From Gammaproteobacteria bacterium (lineage in GTDB: Bacteria > Pseudomonadota > Gammaproteobacteria > Steroidobacterales > Rariloculaceae), in the NCBI GenBank assembly GCA_022825505.1, contig JAJDWR010000074.1, positions 62,001-126,000 on the forward strand: DNA of 64,000 bases. Reading direction: 5' to 3'. Positions 61,769 through 64,000 of this stretch are shown here, in pieces (the first letter of the stretch is position 1; the number at the start of each line of letters is the position of its first letter). Under the pieces are notes generated by a model, which saw only the letters and a program-made list of their open reading frames with translations, was not told where the DNA came from and searched no databases. The position numbers and the translations under genes are program-made.

Positions 61769-64000
61769 CTATTCCAGTCGCAGTCTGAGCGTTACGCCGA
61801 ACTCCCGCGGCCGGCCCACGACACCCTGGTCGATGCCTGCCAGGACCGCCGGGAAACCGCCCTGCCGGTAGAACTCGTCGGTCAGATTGGTGCCGAAAAA
61901 GGCCACGTCCCAATTGCCGGCCGCCGGCGTCCAGGTGATCCTGCCGCTGGCCAGTCCGTAGGCCACATTGGCTCGGGACGGCCAGTGAAAGCGCCGGTCG
62001 CGGAAGGTCACTACGTCGTCGATCCAACCGTAGTCGGCGCGGACCATGACCGAACCGCCGCCGCTGAGACCGGTGTCCCACTGCGCACCGATGCTGTACC
62101 CGGTTTCGGGGGCATTCACGAACTTGTCGCCGACCTGGACGGTGGTCGACAGACCCGTGTCGGTATATGCCGCGTCGAGCGTCGCCAGCGTGAAATCCAC
62201 CTGGAACGAGTCGGTCGGCCTCCAGACGCTCTCGATTTCGAGCCCGCTGATTTCGGCCTCGCCGGCATTCGTCGTGGTGGTTTGCCCGGGCGTGAGCACC
62301 TCGCCGACCTGAATGCCGTCCCAAATTCCCCAGAAGTAGGTCGCGTTGAAGCGCAGCCGGTTGTTCGCAAAGTCCGACCGCAGACCGATCTCGTAGTTGG
62401 TCAGAAACTCGGGGTCGAAGGCCACGATGCCGTTATTCGGCAGTTCCGAATTGAAGAGCGAGTTGACGCCGCCGCCATTGAAACCCTCCGCCCCGGTGAT
62501 GTAGCCCATCACGTTGTCGTTGAACTGGTATTGCAAGGCGAGCCTTGGCGTGAAGGAGTCGAAGCTGGCGTTGAAAATCAACGGTACGCCCTGCGCGTCG
62601 GTTCGCAGTATCTGCCCGAAGTACCTCGTCCCCTGCTGCGGATCGCGGATGCCTTCGCCGCCGGGGCCTAGACCATTGTAGACCTCCGAGTAAAAGTCCT
62701 CTTTGGAAGACCGGGCGCCGACCGTCAGCGAGAGTTGCTCCGTTAGGTCGAAGACCACCTCGGCGAAGATGGCCGTATCCTCCGTGACGATGAGGTTCTC
62801 CGCATGGCGATAGCGCGGACACGTCCGAATTCGCATACCCTGGAAACAGTTGACCTCGCCAGGTCGATCCCAGGTCTCCCAGATCTGATCCTTGTTGAGT
62901 TCCTCCAGGTCGTGATAGTACACGCCGAGCACCCAGCTCAGCCGGTCTGAACTGCCCAGGAACTGAAACTCCTGCGTCGTTTCCTCCCGTTCCTGGTAGT
63001 CCCACCAATCGAAGAACACCCACTCGGTCGAATCCATGTCAAAAAACACGCCCCAATCCTGTTCGCGAATGGAGGTGATCGAACGGAAGGTCAAGGAATC
63101 GTTGATGTCCCAACTCAGATTGGCCGTGTAGGACTCGTCGGTGCTGTCGTAGCCGTCGCCGTCGAAAGTGGACGCGCTGAGATATTGCCCGCGTCGACCG
63201 TAGGCATACAGCTCGTCTGTGAACTCCAGGCCGGCCGAGTTGTAGCACTCTGGCCCGCCCCCGCAACTCCAGGGAGCCATCCCCCACGGCACCGGGAAAT
63301 TCTCGACGACATCCCACAACACGTTGGCCTGCATGCCCGCGTCGTTGTTGTTGTAGGTCGCCGTGAAGAGTGCCGTGAACGAGTCGTTGGGCTGCCATTG
63401 CAGCATGCCCCGCAAGACCGTGTTGTCGATGTCCCCGTAGGATTCGTCGACATGAAGACTGTCGACGTAACCGTCCCGCTTCAGGCTCGCTGCGGTGACC
63501 TTGGTCAGGACCGTGTCGCTCAACGGAATATCGACGTTGGCGACGATGTCGGCACGGTTGTATTGGCCGAACGTCGTCCTGATTCTCGCGCCGAATTCAT
63601 CCTGCGGCTTCTGGGTCACGTACTGCACGGCCCCGCTGATCGCGTTCTTGCCGAAGTAGGTGCCCTGCGGGCCGCGCAGGACTTCGATGCGCTCCAGTTC
63701 AACCACGTTTTGCAGGGCATCCGCGCCGCCGGACTGCACGACGTCGTCGATATAGCGCGCCACGCCGGGGATACCGCGAATGGTGAACTGTCCCGAAGTC
63801 CCTCCGGTAATGCCGCCGCCGCGTATGTCCACGTTGGGCAGGAGCATCTGCAGGTCCCTGATGTTCTCGATGCTTCGAATCTCGATGTCTTCGGCACTGA
63901 TTGCCGAGATAGCGACCGGTACTTCCTGAAGATTCTCCTCGCGGCGCCTCGCGGTGACGACGATTTCCTCGAGCGCCGAGACGCCCTAGGCTCGCGTGTC
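61769..64000 (-). CDS. TonB-dependent receptor 5, partial, with in-frame amber codon near the N-terminus
   Basis: The plug and barrel are complete from the TonB box ALEEIVVTARRREENLQEV on: VEVLRGPQGTYFGKNAISGA-type plug, C-terminus FGVTLRLRLE. Upstream the frame meets TAG at 63986-63988 and then reads on to the window edge (DTRA). In the other receptors this position, just before or after the signal-peptide cleavage site, is Gln (FAQ, HAQ, PAQ); CAG to TAG needs one change. No start codon exists between the TAG and the plug, so as written the gene lacks its signal peptide. The true start lies outside the window. Confidence 0.85.

Noticed and set aside
63986..63988. Pyrrolysine or other recoding of the TAG
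   Set aside because: No pyl genes in the window and the other receptors simply have Gln codon at this site; a mutation or base error is simpler.
1..64000. tRNA, rRNA, insertion sequences, phage or integrase genes
   Set aside because: None recognised on either strand by reading; the gaps are short and lack transposase motifs.

Overview
The window is a dense, high-GC stretch (about 60 % by eye) of a Gram-negative chromosome, most likely a heterotrophic gammaproteobacterium; the order cannot be resolved without a search. The evidence is five TonB-dependent receptors, many Sec signal peptides and lipoboxes, LysR and TetR regulators, and genes for breaking down aromatic or otherwise unusual carbon compounds. 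I see no rRNA, tRNA, phage, transposase or CRISPR array.

Layout. 1-7.4 kb: the end of an amidohydrolase, an exported GH1 glycosidase coupled to a TonB receptor, then an esterase, a LysR regulator and an MFS transporter. 7.6-16 kb: a DUF6152-type secreted protein, an SDR/VOC/FAD-monooxygenase group on the minus strand, a beta-helix lipoprotein, and two medium-chain reductases, one with a signal peptide. 16-24.5 kb: TonB receptor 2, a PYROXD2-like flavoprotein, two related EthD-like proteins on either side of a LysR gene, a redoxin, and a truncated secreted protein. 25-28.4 kb: TonB receptor 3 with two PepSY membrane proteins, probably iron-related. 28.7-32.6 kb: a four-gene unit with overlapping start and stop codons encoding TlpA-like thioredoxin, an exported MaoC/hot-dog protein, a stand-alone copy of its C-terminal half, and a beta-helix protein. 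32.6-42 kb: a PhlG-like C-C hydrolase, MFS transporter, exported esterase, two exported metallo-beta-lactamase-fold hydrolases, and a LysR/MFS/tartrate dehydrogenase module.

42.2-56 kb is mainly catabolic. A plus-strand module holds a hydroxycinnamoyl-CoA hydratase-lyase (ech type), its acyl-CoA ligase and a DUF6152 protein, so it should convert ferulate or coumarate to the benzaldehyde plus acetyl-CoA. Converging on it is a minus-strand run of ten closely packed genes: tandem alpha/beta hydrolase, MFS, DUF35 protein, thiolase, GST, CoA transferase, carboxymuconolactone decarboxylase-like protein, LigI-like amidohydrolase, DUF3237 protein and an aromatic-acid MFS transporter. Its substrate is not evident. 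56-64 kb carries TonB receptors 4 and 5, a tetR gene, a third DUF6152 gene and a truncated second copy of tetR.

Most unusual: signal peptides on folds that are normally cytoplasmic (MaoC, quinone-oxidoreductase-type MDR); Pro/Gly-rich inserts in several unrelated exported proteins; a tandem alpha/beta hydrolase with alanine at both nucleophile positions; a local partial tetR duplication; and an amber codon where glutamine is expected just after the signal peptide of TonB receptor 5. Start sites were chosen by eye from ribosome-binding sites and signal peptides, and all family calls are from memory of motifs.
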